Shown piece after piece: positions 53,359-62,340 of a DNA stretch of 64,000 bases. The DNA is from Flavobacteriaceae bacterium (GTDB taxonomy: Bacteria; Bacteroidota; Bacteroidia; Flavobacteriales; Flavobacteriaceae): the NCBI GenBank assembly GCA_029238515.1, contig JAQWFW010000034.1, positions 62,001-126,000 of the forward strand, written 5' to 3'. The position numbers were made by a program, and so were the translations under genes. The notes below the pieces were generated by a model, which saw nothing but the letters and a program-made list of their open reading frames with translations, had not been told where the DNA came from and did not search any database. Numbering within the stretch: the stretch's first letter is position 1; each line of letters starts with the position of its first letter.

Positions 53359-54492
53359 ATGCAAGCACTTGATGATTTGGTCTCAAAATATAGCCACATG
53401 AAAGCATCTGACCTAGCTGGTCGATACATAACAAATGCTGATATTTTGCCTTTGCTTAATAACCTATCAGAAGAATTTTCTACTGAAATTATAGGTCATT
53501 CAGAGCAAAATCGTCCAATTTACAGCGTTGCTGTCGGAAAAGGGGCAACCAAAATCTTGATTTGGTCTCAAATGCACGGTAATGAATCCACCTGTACAAA
53601 AGCTCTTTTCGATGTATTTAACTTCTTAAAATTGGCATCTAGTAGTTATATTTTACAGCACTGTTCTTTGGTTATTATTCCAATTCTCAATCCTGACGGT
53701 GCTGAGGTGTACACACGTCACAATGCAAATAATGTAGACTTAAACAGAGATGCAACTCAGCTGACTCAGAAAGAAAGTAAAGTCTTGCGCAAGGTTTTTG
53801 ATGCGTTCAAACCTGATTACGGATTTAATATGCATGATCAACGAACTCTTTTTAATGTTGGACAAAGCGATAAACCAGCAACAGTGAGCTTTCTTGCTAC
53901 AGCTCAGGACGTCCAATTGTCCTTAACCCCGAACCGTTTGCGCGCAATGTCTGTGATTCATCAGATGAATTTGTGCTTACAGCAATTAATTCCAGGGCAA
54001 ATAGGTCGTTTTGATGACGCTTTCAACATCAACTGTGTTGGTGATTATTTTCAAGCGCAAGGCGTAGCAACAATTTTGTTTGAGGCAGGCCATTTTCCAG
54101 ACGATTATAACAGAGAAGAGACCAGAAAATTCATTGCTTTGTCTATTCTTGAAGCTTTATCAGTCATTAGTTCTGGGACTGTTTCCGAAAACGACCTGAA
54201 CTATTATTTAGAAATTCCAGAAAATGACACTTTATTTTTTGATATACTCCTGAAAAATGTATTGATATCAAGTGAAGCGCAAGAACACACAATCGATATT
54301 GGAATTACATATCAGGAAACTCTAACCAATCATAAGATATCTTTTCTACCCCAAATAAAGATCAAAGGAGATCTATCTTCACATTTCGGGCACATTTCAT
54401 TGAATCTTAATCAGACTGCATTAGATAGCTCCAAACAAGCTTTAAAGGTACTGGGAAGAGATTTTTGCGACATTATCACAAAAAATTGTTAA
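53359..54492 (+). CDS. M14-type zinc carboxypeptidase, cytoplasmic
   Basis: A 377-residue metallopeptidase of the M14 family without signal peptide. Zinc ligands are in HGNEST (H-x-x-E, near residue 73) and NMHDQRT (third His); IPILNPDGAEVY and NNVDLNRDA form the substrate-binding loop and Arg, and LFEAGHF gives the catalytic Glu. The C-terminal third (about 270-377) is beta-rich and unassigned. Substrate unknown; cytoplasmic M14 proteins cleave peptides or amide-linked conjugates. Controlled, in all likelihood, by the divergent XRE regulator. Confidence 0.87.
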   Translation: MQALDDLVSKYSHMKASDLAGRYITNADILPLLNNLSEEFSTEIIGHSEQNRPIYSVAVGKGATKILIWSQMHGNESTCTKALFDVFNFLKLASSSYILQHCSLVIIPILNPDGAEVYTRHNANNVDLNRDATQLTQKESKVLRKVFDAFKPDYGFNMHDQRTLFNVGQSDKPATVSFLATAQDVQLSLTPNRLRAMSVIHQMNLCLQQLIPGQIGRFDDAFNINCVGDYFQAQGVATILFEAGHFPDDYNREETRKFIALSILEALSVISSGTVSENDLNYYLEIPENDTLFFDILLKNVLISSEAQEHTIDIGITYQETLTNHKISFLPQIKIKGDLSSHFGHISLNLNQTALDSSKQALKVLGRDFCDIITKNC

Positions 54493-54551
54493 TATTCATT
54501 TTACCTTAAAGATAATTTAATATAAACCCTTTTTTATTGTTTTTTATTTAT

Positions 54552-54559
54552 TAAATTTG
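54552..54559 (+). promoter_or_regulatory. -7 box for the second Lrp gene
   Basis: TAAATTTG matches TAnnTTTG, 33 nt before the ATG at 54593. A TTG lies 12 nt upstream, too near for a normal -33. Confidence 0.45.
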
Positions 54560-54592
54560 CGTTTTATTTTTAATATTTTATAAATTTTTAAC

Positions 54593-55072
54593 ATGGCTAA
54601 GTTCAAACTAGACGAAATCGATCACCAAATCCTCAATATGCTCATAGACAATACGCGTATTCCATTTACAGATATTGCAAAAAAGCTACTCATTTCTGCT
54701 GGAACTGTTCATGTTAGAGTAAAGAAAATGGAAGATGCCAAAATCATCAAAGGATCTTCACTGACTTTAGATTATCAGAAGCTGGGTTATACCTTTATTG
54801 CGTATGTTGGTATTTTTCTTCAAAATACCTCACAAACAAAATTTGTTTTACAACGCATAAAAGATATTCCACATGTTACTGTGGCGCACATCACAACAGG
54901 GAAGTTTAATATTTTTTGTAAAATACGTGCAAAGAGTACAACACACGCCAAAGAGATCATCTTTAAAATTGATGATATTGAAGGTATTTACAGAACTGAA
55001 ACAATGATTTCTTTAGAAGAAAGTATCAATGACAAGAAACGTTTGATGCATTCAATTTTTAATGAATTGTAG
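54593..55072 (+). CDS. Lrp/AsnC family transcriptional regulator
   Basis: A 159-residue regulator. The N-terminal winged helix includes LDEIDHQILNMLIDNTRIPF and GTVHVRVKKMEDAKIIKG; the RAM domain covers about 70-150, with ITTGKFNIFCKIRA at the effector pocket. It is distinct from the protein at 1526. It follows the M14 peptidase gene by 100 bp with its own -7 box and converges on aroB. Its amino-acid signal is unknown; proximity to proline dehydrogenase is only suggestive. Confidence 0.92.
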   Translation: MAKFKLDEIDHQILNMLIDNTRIPFTDIAKKLLISAGTVHVRVKKMEDAKIIKGSSLTLDYQKLGYTFIAYVGIFLQNTSQTKFVLQRIKDIPHVTVAHITTGKFNIFCKIRAKSTTHAKEIIFKIDDIEGIYRTETMISLEESINDKKRLMHSIFNEL

Positions 55073-55078
55073 TAGTTA

Positions 55079-56146
55079 CTAGGCGGAATAATATTCGAAC
55101 GCTTCTAAAATTAAAGCTTCATCTACAGCGACATCCATTTGGCATTGTCCGATGGAATTAAGTAAGACAAAATTCACACGGCCGTGACTGTTTTTTTTAT
55201 CGGATTGCATCAGACCGATGATTTCCTTTATGCTTTGCTTGTTGAAAACAACACTGGGATACATCGCATAAAATGTGGTTTTGATTTGTTTCAATTCCTC
55301 TTGAGATAAGCCACATAATTTTGAGGACAAATAGCCCTCCAAAATCATCCCAATTGCAATAGCTTCTCCGTGCAACAGGGTAGACACATGATCGTGATCA
55401 AGACAATACGTTTCAATAGCATGTCCTAATGTATGTCCAAAATTTAAAATTTTGCGGATTCCCATTTCAGTAGGATCTTCAGTAACCACCTCGTTTTTTA
55501 TGGCAACTGAATGGTGAATCAAACCGTCCAAATCATTGAGAGTAAGCGCTCCTAAGTTTCTCAATTTTGACCAATAGCTTTGATCGCGAATAAGTCCATG
55601 TTTAAGCATTTCTGCAAATCCAGAGCGTAATTCATTTTTTGGGAGTGTGTCCAAAAATTCAGGATCGATAAGAACCATATCTGCGAATGTGATTGTGCCA
55701 ATTTGATTTTTAGACAGATCTAAATCTACTCCAGTTTTTCCACCAACAGAAGCATCAACCATCGCCAAAAGTGATGTAGGAACATTCACAAATTTTATCC
55801 CTCTTTTAAATGTCGAAGCAACAAAGCCCCCTAAATCTGTTACAACACCACCACCAAGATTTATTAGCAAAGATTTGCGGTCTGCTGAAAGATCTGAAAG
55901 ACTACGCCAGACTTCCATACAAGTTGCAATGGTTTTATGAACTTCACCTTGAGGAATTTCAATAATTTCAAATGAAGTTTCAAATTGAATTTGACTCAAA
56001 AAATGAGGCAAACAATGCTCGTGGGTATTTTCATCGACAAGTATAATGATTTTTGAAAAATTATTTTCTTTCAGATAAGCCACTAATGATGCATATGCGA
56101 GAGCATTGAAATGGATTGCGTACGATGGTGTTTGTATAGATTTCAT
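55079..56146 (-). CDS. aroB: 3-dehydroquinate synthase
   Basis: A 355-residue NAD- and zinc-dependent enzyme of the shikimate pathway. GGGVVTDLGGFVASTFKRG, PTSLLAMVDASVGGKTGVD and the zinc-ligand FGHTLGHAIE and LLHGEAIAIGM are all present. The ATG at 56146 aligns with the family N-terminus; an upstream frame adds seven residues across the promoter. Divergent from proline dehydrogenase, the two -7 boxes lying 23 bp apart. Confidence 0.95.
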   Translation of the reverse strand: MKSIQTPSYAIHFNALAYASLVAYLKENNFSKIIILVDENTHEHCLPHFLSQIQFETSFEIIEIPQGEVHKTIATCMEVWRSLSDLSADRKSLLINLGGGVVTDLGGFVASTFKRGIKFVNVPTSLLAMVDASVGGKTGVDLDLSKNQIGTITFADMVLIDPEFLDTLPKNELRSGFAEMLKHGLIRDQSYWSKLRNLGALTLNDLDGLIHHSVAIKNEVVTEDPTEMGIRKILNFGHTLGHAIETYCLDHDHVSTLLHGEAIAIGMILEGYLSSKLCGLSQEELKQIKTTFYAMYPSVVFNKQSIKEIIGLMQSDKKNSHGRVNFVLLNSIGQCQMDVAVDEALILEAFEYYSA

Positions 56147-56155
56147 TTTGTGTGC

Positions 56156-56163
56156 CAAATATA
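56156..56163 (-). promoter_or_regulatory. -7 box for aroB
   Basis: Minus-strand TATATTTG, 9 nt before the aroB ATG; another short leader. Confidence 0.5.
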
Positions 56164-56186
56164 GCATGAAATTTGTTAAGAATTAA

Positions 56187-56194
56187 TAATTTTG
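56187..56194 (+). promoter_or_regulatory. -7 box for proline dehydrogenase
   Basis: TAATTTTG matches TAnnTTTG and is 26 nt before the GTG at 56221, which argues against the longer frame beginning at TTG 56173. Confidence 0.5.
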
Positions 56195-56220
56195 ATAGAA
56201 CAAAAACCGTTTTTTATACA

Positions 56221-57396
56221 GTGGTACAATCAAAAATAGATTTCAGCAACACAGAGGTTGCCTTTCATCTTAAGACTGATGCAGAGTTGGAGCGCGCCTA
56301 TTTTTTATTTAAAATGATTGCCAACGAACCTTTGGTTCGCATTGGTACTGCAGCCACAAACTTCGCATTAAAAACACATCTACCAGTTGAAGGGCTCATT
56401 CGTGCCACAGTTTTCGATCATTTTTGTGGTGGTGTTAGTGCCGAAGATTGTATGCCTAAAATCGATCAAATGTTTCGAAGTGGGGTGTATAGTGTTTTGG
56501 ATTATTCGGTGGAAGGAAAGCAAGAAGAAACGCAATTTGATCTGATTTTGGAGCAAATGTGTACCTTAGTCGATTTTGCCGATGAAAAAGCCGCAATGCC
56601 TTTTGCGGTATTTAAACCGACTGCCGTTGGTCGATTTGATATTTATAAAAAAATAAGTGCATCTATACCCCTTAGTGATGAGGAACTAAGCGAGTGGAAA
56701 CGTATTCAAGAAAGATTTCATCATATTTGTCGTTATGGGCAAGAAAAGAATATTGCCATTTTGGTGGATGCCGAAGAAAGTTGGATTCAAAAAGCAGCCG
56801 ACGATTTGCTATTAGATATGATGCGCACTTATAATAAAGACAAAGTTGTTGTGTATAACACTCTTCAGGCATACCGCTGGGATCGTTTGGATTATCTGAA
56901 ACACCTTCACCAAATTGCCAAAAAGGAGGGCTTCAAGCTAGGATTTAAGCTTGTTCGTGGTGCCTACATGGAAAAAGAACGTGAACGGGCCGAAAGAAAA
57001 AACTACTCCTCCCCAATTTGCAATACCAAAGCCGATACAGATATTCAATTTGATGACTGTCTCACCTATATGCTAAACAACTTAGATGACACTTCCGTTT
57101 TTTTAGGAACACACAACGAACGCAGCACACATTTAGCGCTTAATTTGATGACTCAATTGGGTGTCAATATCGATGATCCTCGAATTTGGTTTGGTCAATT
57201 GTTTGGAATGAGTGATCACATCAGTTTTAATTTGGCCAACGCCAAATATAATGTTGCCAAATACCTTCCTTTTGGGCCTGTTCGTGATGTAATGCCTTAT
57301 CTCATAAGACGTGCAGAGGAAAATACTTCAGTAGCAGGACAAACCAACAGAGAATTATTGCTCATTAAACAAGAAAAAAAGCGCAGAAAAACATAG
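56221..57396 (+). CDS. Proline dehydrogenase
   Basis: A 391-residue monofunctional, FAD-dependent ProDH oxidising proline to pyrroline-5-carboxylate. FKLVRGAYMEKERERA, GTHNERST, FGQLFGMSDHIS and YLPFGPVRDVMPYLIRRAEE are the conserved strands of the barrel and substrate loop. No in-frame ATG occurs near the start; GTG 56221 follows a -7 box, while TTG 56173 precedes it. No P5C dehydrogenase is adjacent. The stop abuts the convergent DUF4258 gene. Confidence 0.92.
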   Translation: MVQSKIDFSNTEVAFHLKTDAELERAYFLFKMIANEPLVRIGTAATNFALKTHLPVEGLIRATVFDHFCGGVSAEDCMPKIDQMFRSGVYSVLDYSVEGKQEETQFDLILEQMCTLVDFADEKAAMPFAVFKPTAVGRFDIYKKISASIPLSDEELSEWKRIQERFHHICRYGQEKNIAILVDAEESWIQKAADDLLLDMMRTYNKDKVVVYNTLQAYRWDRLDYLKHLHQIAKKEGFKLGFKLVRGAYMEKERERAERKNYSSPICNTKADTDIQFDDCLTYMLNNLDDTSVFLGTHNERSTHLALNLMTQLGVNIDDPRIWFGQLFGMSDHISFNLANAKYNVAKYLPFGPVRDVMPYLIRRAEENTSVAGQTNRELLLIKQEKKRRKT

Positions 57397-57759
57397 CTAT
57401 TGCTTTGTTTTAACGTCCAGCACAATTGCAGTGGTTTTACAATTTTCTACAAGAATTTGAATTGTTTTGTGGTTTATGACATAACGCTTACAGCTGTCCA
57501 AATCAGTTTTACTTTTTTTAAAATCAACATCCCCTTTTGAGAGTAATTCGCTAAGTCTCAGCGAATCGATATCTAGAGCCATTAATTTGGTTTGAATTTC
57601 AGGTTGAATACTAAGCGATTTAGTGGAAATATTTTTTAAAACCCTACTGTTTGGCCCATAAGCACAACTTGTTTTTTTACCACTTAAGAAAAACATTAAA
57701 AAAATCAATCCGATAGAAAATCCTCCAAGGTAAAATCCAAGGCGATGAATGAATTTCAT
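57397..57759 (-). CDS. DUF4258-type small membrane-anchored protein
   Basis: A 120-residue protein with one N-terminal membrane segment (LGGFSIGLIFLMFFLSG, about 11-27) followed by SCAYGPNSRVLKNI and a soluble domain with two more Cys (LDSCKRYVI, VENCKTTAIV). The pattern matches the DUF4258 family. Function unknown. Probably the last gene of the porX-tsaE-ald operon, 9 nt after ald. Confidence 0.78.
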   Translation of the reverse strand: MKFIHRLGFYLGGFSIGLIFLMFFLSGKKTSCAYGPNSRVLKNISTKSLSIQPEIQTKLMALDIDSLRLSELLSKGDVDFKKSKTDLDSCKRYVINHKTIQILVENCKTTAIVLDVKTKQ

Positions 57760-57768
57760 ATATAAATT

Positions 57769-58968
57769 TTAAAAAATTAAAAGGTTCAAATCGCTGCAAT
57801 CTAAATCGAACCAATTGGATACACTTTTGTTGGTAATGACGCCATGATAAACATACAACCCGTTTTTCAAACCATGATCTTGACGAATTGCATTTTCCAG
57901 TCCGCCAGCTTCGGCAATTTGTAATAAATATGATGTAAAAATATTACTCAAAGACACAGATGATGTCCGCGAGTATCTTGCCGGAATATTTGGAACACAG
58001 TAATGAATCACGCCGTGTTTTTCAAATGTAGGATTATCATGTGTGGTGAGTTCGCTAGTTTCAAAACAGCCCCCCATATCGATACTCACATCAATAACCA
58101 CAGCCCCTTGTTTCATAGATTCAACAATTGCCTCATTGACTAAAATAGGGGCTCTGTTTTTCCCTTTTGTAGCTCCAATAGCAACATCACAGCGCATGAG
58201 TGCTTTCATGAGGTTTTTGGGTTGCATGGTGGAGGTATAGATGCGTTGCCCTACATTGGCTTGCAATGTTCTTAGTTTTGATATCGAACCATCAAATACT
58301 TTGACATTAGCTCCTAGGCCTAAAGCCGATTTTGTAGCAAATTCGCCTACAACGCCAGCGCCAATCACGACTACTTCTGTTGGAGGAACACCGCTAATAT
58401 TCCCAAGCAATAAACCATTCCCTTGATTGGTGATAGACATAATCTCAGAGGCAATGAGAATTGAAGCTGTTCCTGCAATTTCACTCAGTTGACGTACTGC
58501 TGGGAATGCGCCTTCACTATCTTTTATAAACTCGAATCCTAGTGCTGTAATTTTTTTTTGTGTCAACGCTTCAAAATAACTCTTTTGTTGCATTTTCAAT
58601 TGTAAGGCCGACAACAATATGGTATTGGGTTTGATGAGCTCAATTTCTTTAAGGGTAGGCGGCTCTACTTTTAAAATCATTGGACATGCAAATACTTTGG
58701 CAGTATCTTTTGTGATTTCTGCTCCAGCTTCACTGTACTCTTGATCATCAAAAGCAGCGTTTTGTCCAGCTCCAGATTCAATTAGGATGCGGTGACCATT
58801 GCTAGTTAGCGCAGAAACAGCATCTGGAGTTAGGCAAATTCGTTTTTCTTGAAATGATCGTTCTTTGGGTAGCCCAATGCAAAGTTTTTCGTTCTGATTT
58901 GAAACCTCCAAACGTTCTTCTTTAGGCAGTAATTGGGCTTTGGAAAAAGGAGAGATTGGTTTTTGCAT
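57769..58968 (-). CDS. ald: Alanine dehydrogenase
   Basis: A 399-residue NAD-dependent enzyme interconverting alanine and pyruvate plus ammonia. CIGLPKERSFQEKRICLTPD, ILIESGAGQNAAFDD and MILKVEPPT at the N-terminal catalytic domain, then the Rossmann fold VVIGAGVVGEFATKSALGLG and VIDVSIDMGGCFETS. It lies 45 nt behind tsaE. The N-terminal extension of about 25 residues is longer than in other Ald proteins but typical of Bacteroidota. Confidence 0.9.
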   Translation of the reverse strand: MQKPISPFSKAQLLPKEERLEVSNQNEKLCIGLPKERSFQEKRICLTPDAVSALTSNGHRILIESGAGQNAAFDDQEYSEAGAEITKDTAKVFACPMILKVEPPTLKEIELIKPNTILLSALQLKMQQKSYFEALTQKKITALGFEFIKDSEGAFPAVRQLSEIAGTASILIASEIMSITNQGNGLLLGNISGVPPTEVVVIGAGVVGEFATKSALGLGANVKVFDGSISKLRTLQANVGQRIYTSTMQPKNLMKALMRCDVAIGATKGKNRAPILVNEAIVESMKQGAVVIDVSIDMGGCFETSELTTHDNPTFEKHGVIHYCVPNIPARYSRTSSVSLSNIFTSYLLQIAEAGGLENAIRQDHGLKNGLYVYHGVITNKSVSNWFDLDCSDLNLLIF

Positions 58969-59013
58969 AGTATTTGTAATGTTTCTGCAAATTACAATTA
59001 TTTTTTACATGCT

Positions 59014-59433
59014 TTAAGAAATTTCACTTTCAAAACACTCTATTGTGCGTTGCTGTTCGTTATCAATCCTCAAATTTACGACGGTAACATCTTTGGGGAG
59101 CAATATTTTTATCTTTTCAGGCCATTCTATAAAATTCCAGTATCCAGAGCAGAAATAGTCATCAACCCCAATATCTAGAGCTTCATAGTGGTTTTTGATT
59201 CTATAAAAATCAAAATGATACACAAAATCATTCGGAACTTTATACTCATTTACAATTGAAAAAGTTGGACTTGAAGCGTCTTCTGTTCCACCAAGTGCAC
59301 GAACAAGAGCACTGATTAATGTGGTTTTACCAGCACCCATTTCGCCATTGAAAAGGACAATTTTTGAGCCAAAAACTCCAAGCAGATCTTTAGCAACCTC
59401 GTCGATTTCTTCTATGTTAAACGTTTTTTTCAT
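59014..59433 (-). CDS. tsaE: tRNA threonylcarbamoyladenosine ATPase TsaE
   Basis: A 139-residue P-loop ATPase that turns over the t6A-forming TsaBD complex. Walker A GEMGAGKTTLISALVRALG near residue 36, SSPTFSIVNEY, YHFDFYRI and FIEWPEKI are the family signatures. The ATG at 59433 is preferred to one nine codons earlier; it lies 4 nt after the porX stop, so the two are coupled. Confidence 0.95.
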   Translation of the reverse strand: MKKTFNIEEIDEVAKDLLGVFGSKIVLFNGEMGAGKTTLISALVRALGGTEDASSPTFSIVNEYKVPNDFVYHFDFYRIKNHYEALDIGVDDYFCSGYWNFIEWPEKIKILLPKDVTVVNLRIDNEQQRTIECFESEIS

Positions 59434-59437
59434 TCTT

Positions 59438-60988
59438 CTATCTTGGTGTAAGCACAGCAAATGGTATGAGTATTTCTTCTAAGGAAATGCCTCCGTGTTG
59501 ATATGAGTTTCTGTAGTAATTGACATAATGATTGTAATTGTTAGGGTAGGCGAAAAAAGAACTTTCTTTTGCAAAAATGAAAGAACTATTCATTGAAATT
59601 GAGGGTAGTTCTACACTTTTAGGATCTTTAATAGCCAAAACGTCTTTGCCATTATAACTCAAACTACGACCTGTTTTGTAACGTAAGTTTAAGCTTGTCT
59701 CTCGGTCGCCCACTACTTTTGATGGATTTTTTACATTTATAGTACCATGATCGGTGGTGATGATAAGTTTGAAATTGAGCTGTTGTGCCTGTTTGATAAT
59801 ATCCAATAAAGGTGAGTTTTTGAACCAGCTGTGCGTGAGTGACCGAAACCCCTTGTCGTCTGAAGCTAGTTCTTTAACGACTTCCATGTCAGTTTTGGAA
59901 TGAGATAGCATATCAACAAAATTATAAACCAAAACTGTGAGGTCGTTTTTGGTTTTTGTTTTGAAGTTATCGGCTAATTTTTTACCAGCTTTTAAATTTG
60001 TTATTTTAATGTATTCATGTGTCAAATGATTGATATTCAACCTTTTGATCTGTTCAGCCAAAAATTTATCCTCATACATGTTTTTGCCTCCTTCGTCTGT
60101 ATCATTTTTCCAATATTTTGGATAGAGTGTTTCCATTTGTTTTGGCATTAATCCAGAAAATAGAGCATTTCGCGCATATTGAGTAGCTGTAGGTAGAATA
60201 CTATAATACATACTATTTTCAGAAGTCTTGTAGTAGGTATTGATGGTCTTTTCGATTGTTTTCCATTGATCATAACGTAAATTATCAATCACAACCAGTA
60301 GGGTAGGTTGGTCTTTAGATAGATGCTGAGCAATTTTTGTTTCAAAAAGTGTATGTGACAAAATTGGCGCCTCATTGTCTTGAAACCAATCGGCATAGTT
60401 TTGTTCAATAAAACGACCAAACTGTTGGTTGGCTTCTATTTTTTGCGCTTCTAAAATTTCCAACAAAGTTCTATCTTGAGAATCTTCGAGTTTCAATTCC
60501 CAAAAAATCAATTTTTGATACAGATTTTTCCAATCTTCAGTAGATTTTAACCCCATCATTTCCAGAGAAATTTTTCGAAATTCTTGCAGATAACTCGAGG
60601 ATGTTTTTTCGGAAATCAAGCGGCTATGATCAAGGTTTTTTTTCAAGCTCAATAAGATTTGATTTGGGTTTACTGGTTTTATCAAGTAATCCGCAATTTT
60701 ACTTCCAATGGCTTCCTCCATGATGTATTCTTCTTCGCTTTTTGTGATCATCACTACGGGGATGTTTCCATTTAGTTTTTTTAATTCAGATAGGGTATCC
60801 AAACCTGAAAGTCCAGGCATATTTTCATCTAAAAATACAATGTCAAAATTATTTTGTGCGAAGACTTCAAGAGCATCTGATCCATTGGAGCAAGGAGTGA
60901 TTTTGTAGTTTTTTTGTTCTAAAAATATGATGTGTGGTTTGAGGTGAGAAATCTCATCATCAACCCACAAAATGTGTATACTGCTCAT
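59438..60988 (-). CDS. porX: T9SS response regulator PorX (receiver plus PglZ phosphatase domain)
   Basis: A 516-residue regulator. The receiver domain (1-125) has Asp10/Asp11, phospho-acceptor Asp54 in FLDENMPG, Thr82 and Lys104. The C-terminal PglZ/alkaline-phosphatase-like domain (about 200-516) has VVIDNLRYDQW, metal-site TTDHGTINVKNP and the closing HGGISLEEILIPF. This two-domain form is PorX, which with PorY and SigP controls T9SS in Porphyromonas gingivalis. It leads porX-tsaE-ald-DUF4258 and is divergent from the HD protein and lpxD-lpxC. Confidence 0.93.
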   Translation of the reverse strand: MSSIHILWVDDEISHLKPHIIFLEQKNYKITPCSNGSDALEVFAQNNFDIVFLDENMPGLSGLDTLSELKKLNGNIPVVMITKSEEEYIMEEAIGSKIADYLIKPVNPNQILLSLKKNLDHSRLISEKTSSSYLQEFRKISLEMMGLKSTEDWKNLYQKLIFWELKLEDSQDRTLLEILEAQKIEANQQFGRFIEQNYADWFQDNEAPILSHTLFETKIAQHLSKDQPTLLVVIDNLRYDQWKTIEKTINTYYKTSENSMYYSILPTATQYARNALFSGLMPKQMETLYPKYWKNDTDEGGKNMYEDKFLAEQIKRLNINHLTHEYIKITNLKAGKKLADNFKTKTKNDLTVLVYNFVDMLSHSKTDMEVVKELASDDKGFRSLTHSWFKNSPLLDIIKQAQQLNFKLIITTDHGTINVKNPSKVVGDRETSLNLRYKTGRSLSYNGKDVLAIKDPKSVELPSISMNSSFIFAKESSFFAYPNNYNHYVNYYRNSYQHGGISLEEILIPFAVLTPR

Positions 60989-61085
60989 AAAGTGCTCTAA
61001 TTAAGAATATAAGTCCTGTGATTTTATTACTTTTACACCAGAAAATTTGATTCTATTTCGGAATACAAAATAAAACTAAATTAGT

Positions 61086-62315
61086 TTGAATACCAGTAAT
61101 AAGCTCAAAATATTTAACGATCCAATATATGGATTTATTACAATTCCTAACCCTTTAATTTTTGATCTTATTGCTCATCCTTATTTTCAACGTTTGCGCA
61201 GAATTTCGCAAATGGGTTTGTCATACTTAGTTTATCCAGGAGCACACCATACACGATTTCATCATGCTCTCGGGTGTTTGCACTTGATGCAAAAAGTAGT
61301 TCGTATTCTTAAATTCAAAGGCATATCTATTTCAGAGGAAGAGGAAAATGCACTTTATATTGCAATTTTACTACACGATATTGGTCATGGACCATTTAGT
61401 CATGCTATGGAGCATAGTCTTGTTCATGGTATAGATCACGAATCAATATCCTTGCGTTTTATGGAGGCTTTGAACCAAGAATTTGACGGTCAATTGAGTT
61501 TAGCTATCACCATTTTTAAAGGTGCATATTCGCGCAAATTCTTTGGTCAACTTATTTCTAGTCAATTGGATATGGATCGGTCAGATTACCTGAAACGCGA
61601 TAGTTTTTATACTGGCGTGTCTGAGGGTAATATCAATAGTGAACGGTTAATTTCTATGATGAATGTCGTTGATGATCAATTAGTTATAGAAAAAAAAGGG
61701 ATTTTTTCTATTGAGAAATTTCTGACAGCTCGTCGTTTGATGTATTGGCAAGTTTATCTTCACAAAACTGGTTTGGTTGCAGAACAAATGATTATCAACG
61801 TATTGAAACGCGCAAAAGAACTTGCTCACCAATCTGTACCATTAAATGTTAGCCCTTCATTTGCTTTTTTTTTAGAAGAAACAATTGATGATACTAATTT
61901 TGATTCGAGAGTATTAGAACAGTTTTCAATGCTTGATGATTATGACATCATAGCTGCATTGAAATCGTGGCAAAACCACAAGGATGATATCCTTAGAGAT
62001 CTGTCTCAGCGTTTATTAGAACGTAAGCTTTTAAAAATAAAGTTCTACAAAAAGAGCCAAATTGAAAAAGAGTTGGATAGATTAACCAAAAAGTGGCAAA
62101 AATCTACAAAACTCAAAAGCACTTCAGTTTCATATTATGTTTTTTCTGGGACCATAAAAAATACAGGATACAAACCACATGAAGACGGCATATCTATTTT
62201 GCATAAAGACGGGAAAATTTCTGATGTCATAGACGCCTCTGACAATCTGAATCTCAAGGGTTTATCCAAAACAGTCAAAAGACATTATATATGCTTTCCG
62301 AAAGAGTTGCTATGA
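61086..62315 (+). CDS. HD-domain phosphohydrolase, SAMHD1/dGTPase-like
   Basis: A 409-residue protein. The HD metal site is built from HHTRFHHALG (near residue 54) and LLHDIGHGPFSHAME (near 98), with DMDRSDYLKRDS later; this order is typical of SAMHD1-like dNTP triphosphohydrolases. FDLIAHPYFQRLRRISQMG is a hallmark of the group. The frame opens with TTG 61086 and lacks an early ATG. It precedes lpxD-lpxC by 25 bp, an arrangement conserved in flavobacteria though its role there is unclear. Confidence 0.88.
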   Translation: MNTSNKLKIFNDPIYGFITIPNPLIFDLIAHPYFQRLRRISQMGLSYLVYPGAHHTRFHHALGCLHLMQKVVRILKFKGISISEEEENALYIAILLHDIGHGPFSHAMEHSLVHGIDHESISLRFMEALNQEFDGQLSLAITIFKGAYSRKFFGQLISSQLDMDRSDYLKRDSFYTGVSEGNINSERLISMMNVVDDQLVIEKKGIFSIEKFLTARRLMYWQVYLHKTGLVAEQMIINVLKRAKELAHQSVPLNVSPSFAFFLEETIDDTNFDSRVLEQFSMLDDYDIIAALKSWQNHKDDILRDLSQRLLERKLLKIKFYKKSQIEKELDRLTKKWQKSTKLKSTSVSYYVFSGTIKNTGYKPHEDGISILHKDGKISDVIDASDNLNLKGLSKTVKRHYICFPKELL

Positions 62316-62325
62316 TTATTTTTTT

Positions 62326-62333
62326 TACTTTTG
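62326..62333 (+). promoter_or_regulatory. -7 box close to the lpxD start
   Basis: TACTTTTG matches TAnnTTTG and ends 7 nt before the ATG at 62341, so an lpxD mRNA from it would have almost no leader. Confidence 0.55.
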
Positions 62334-62340
62334 CACTGAA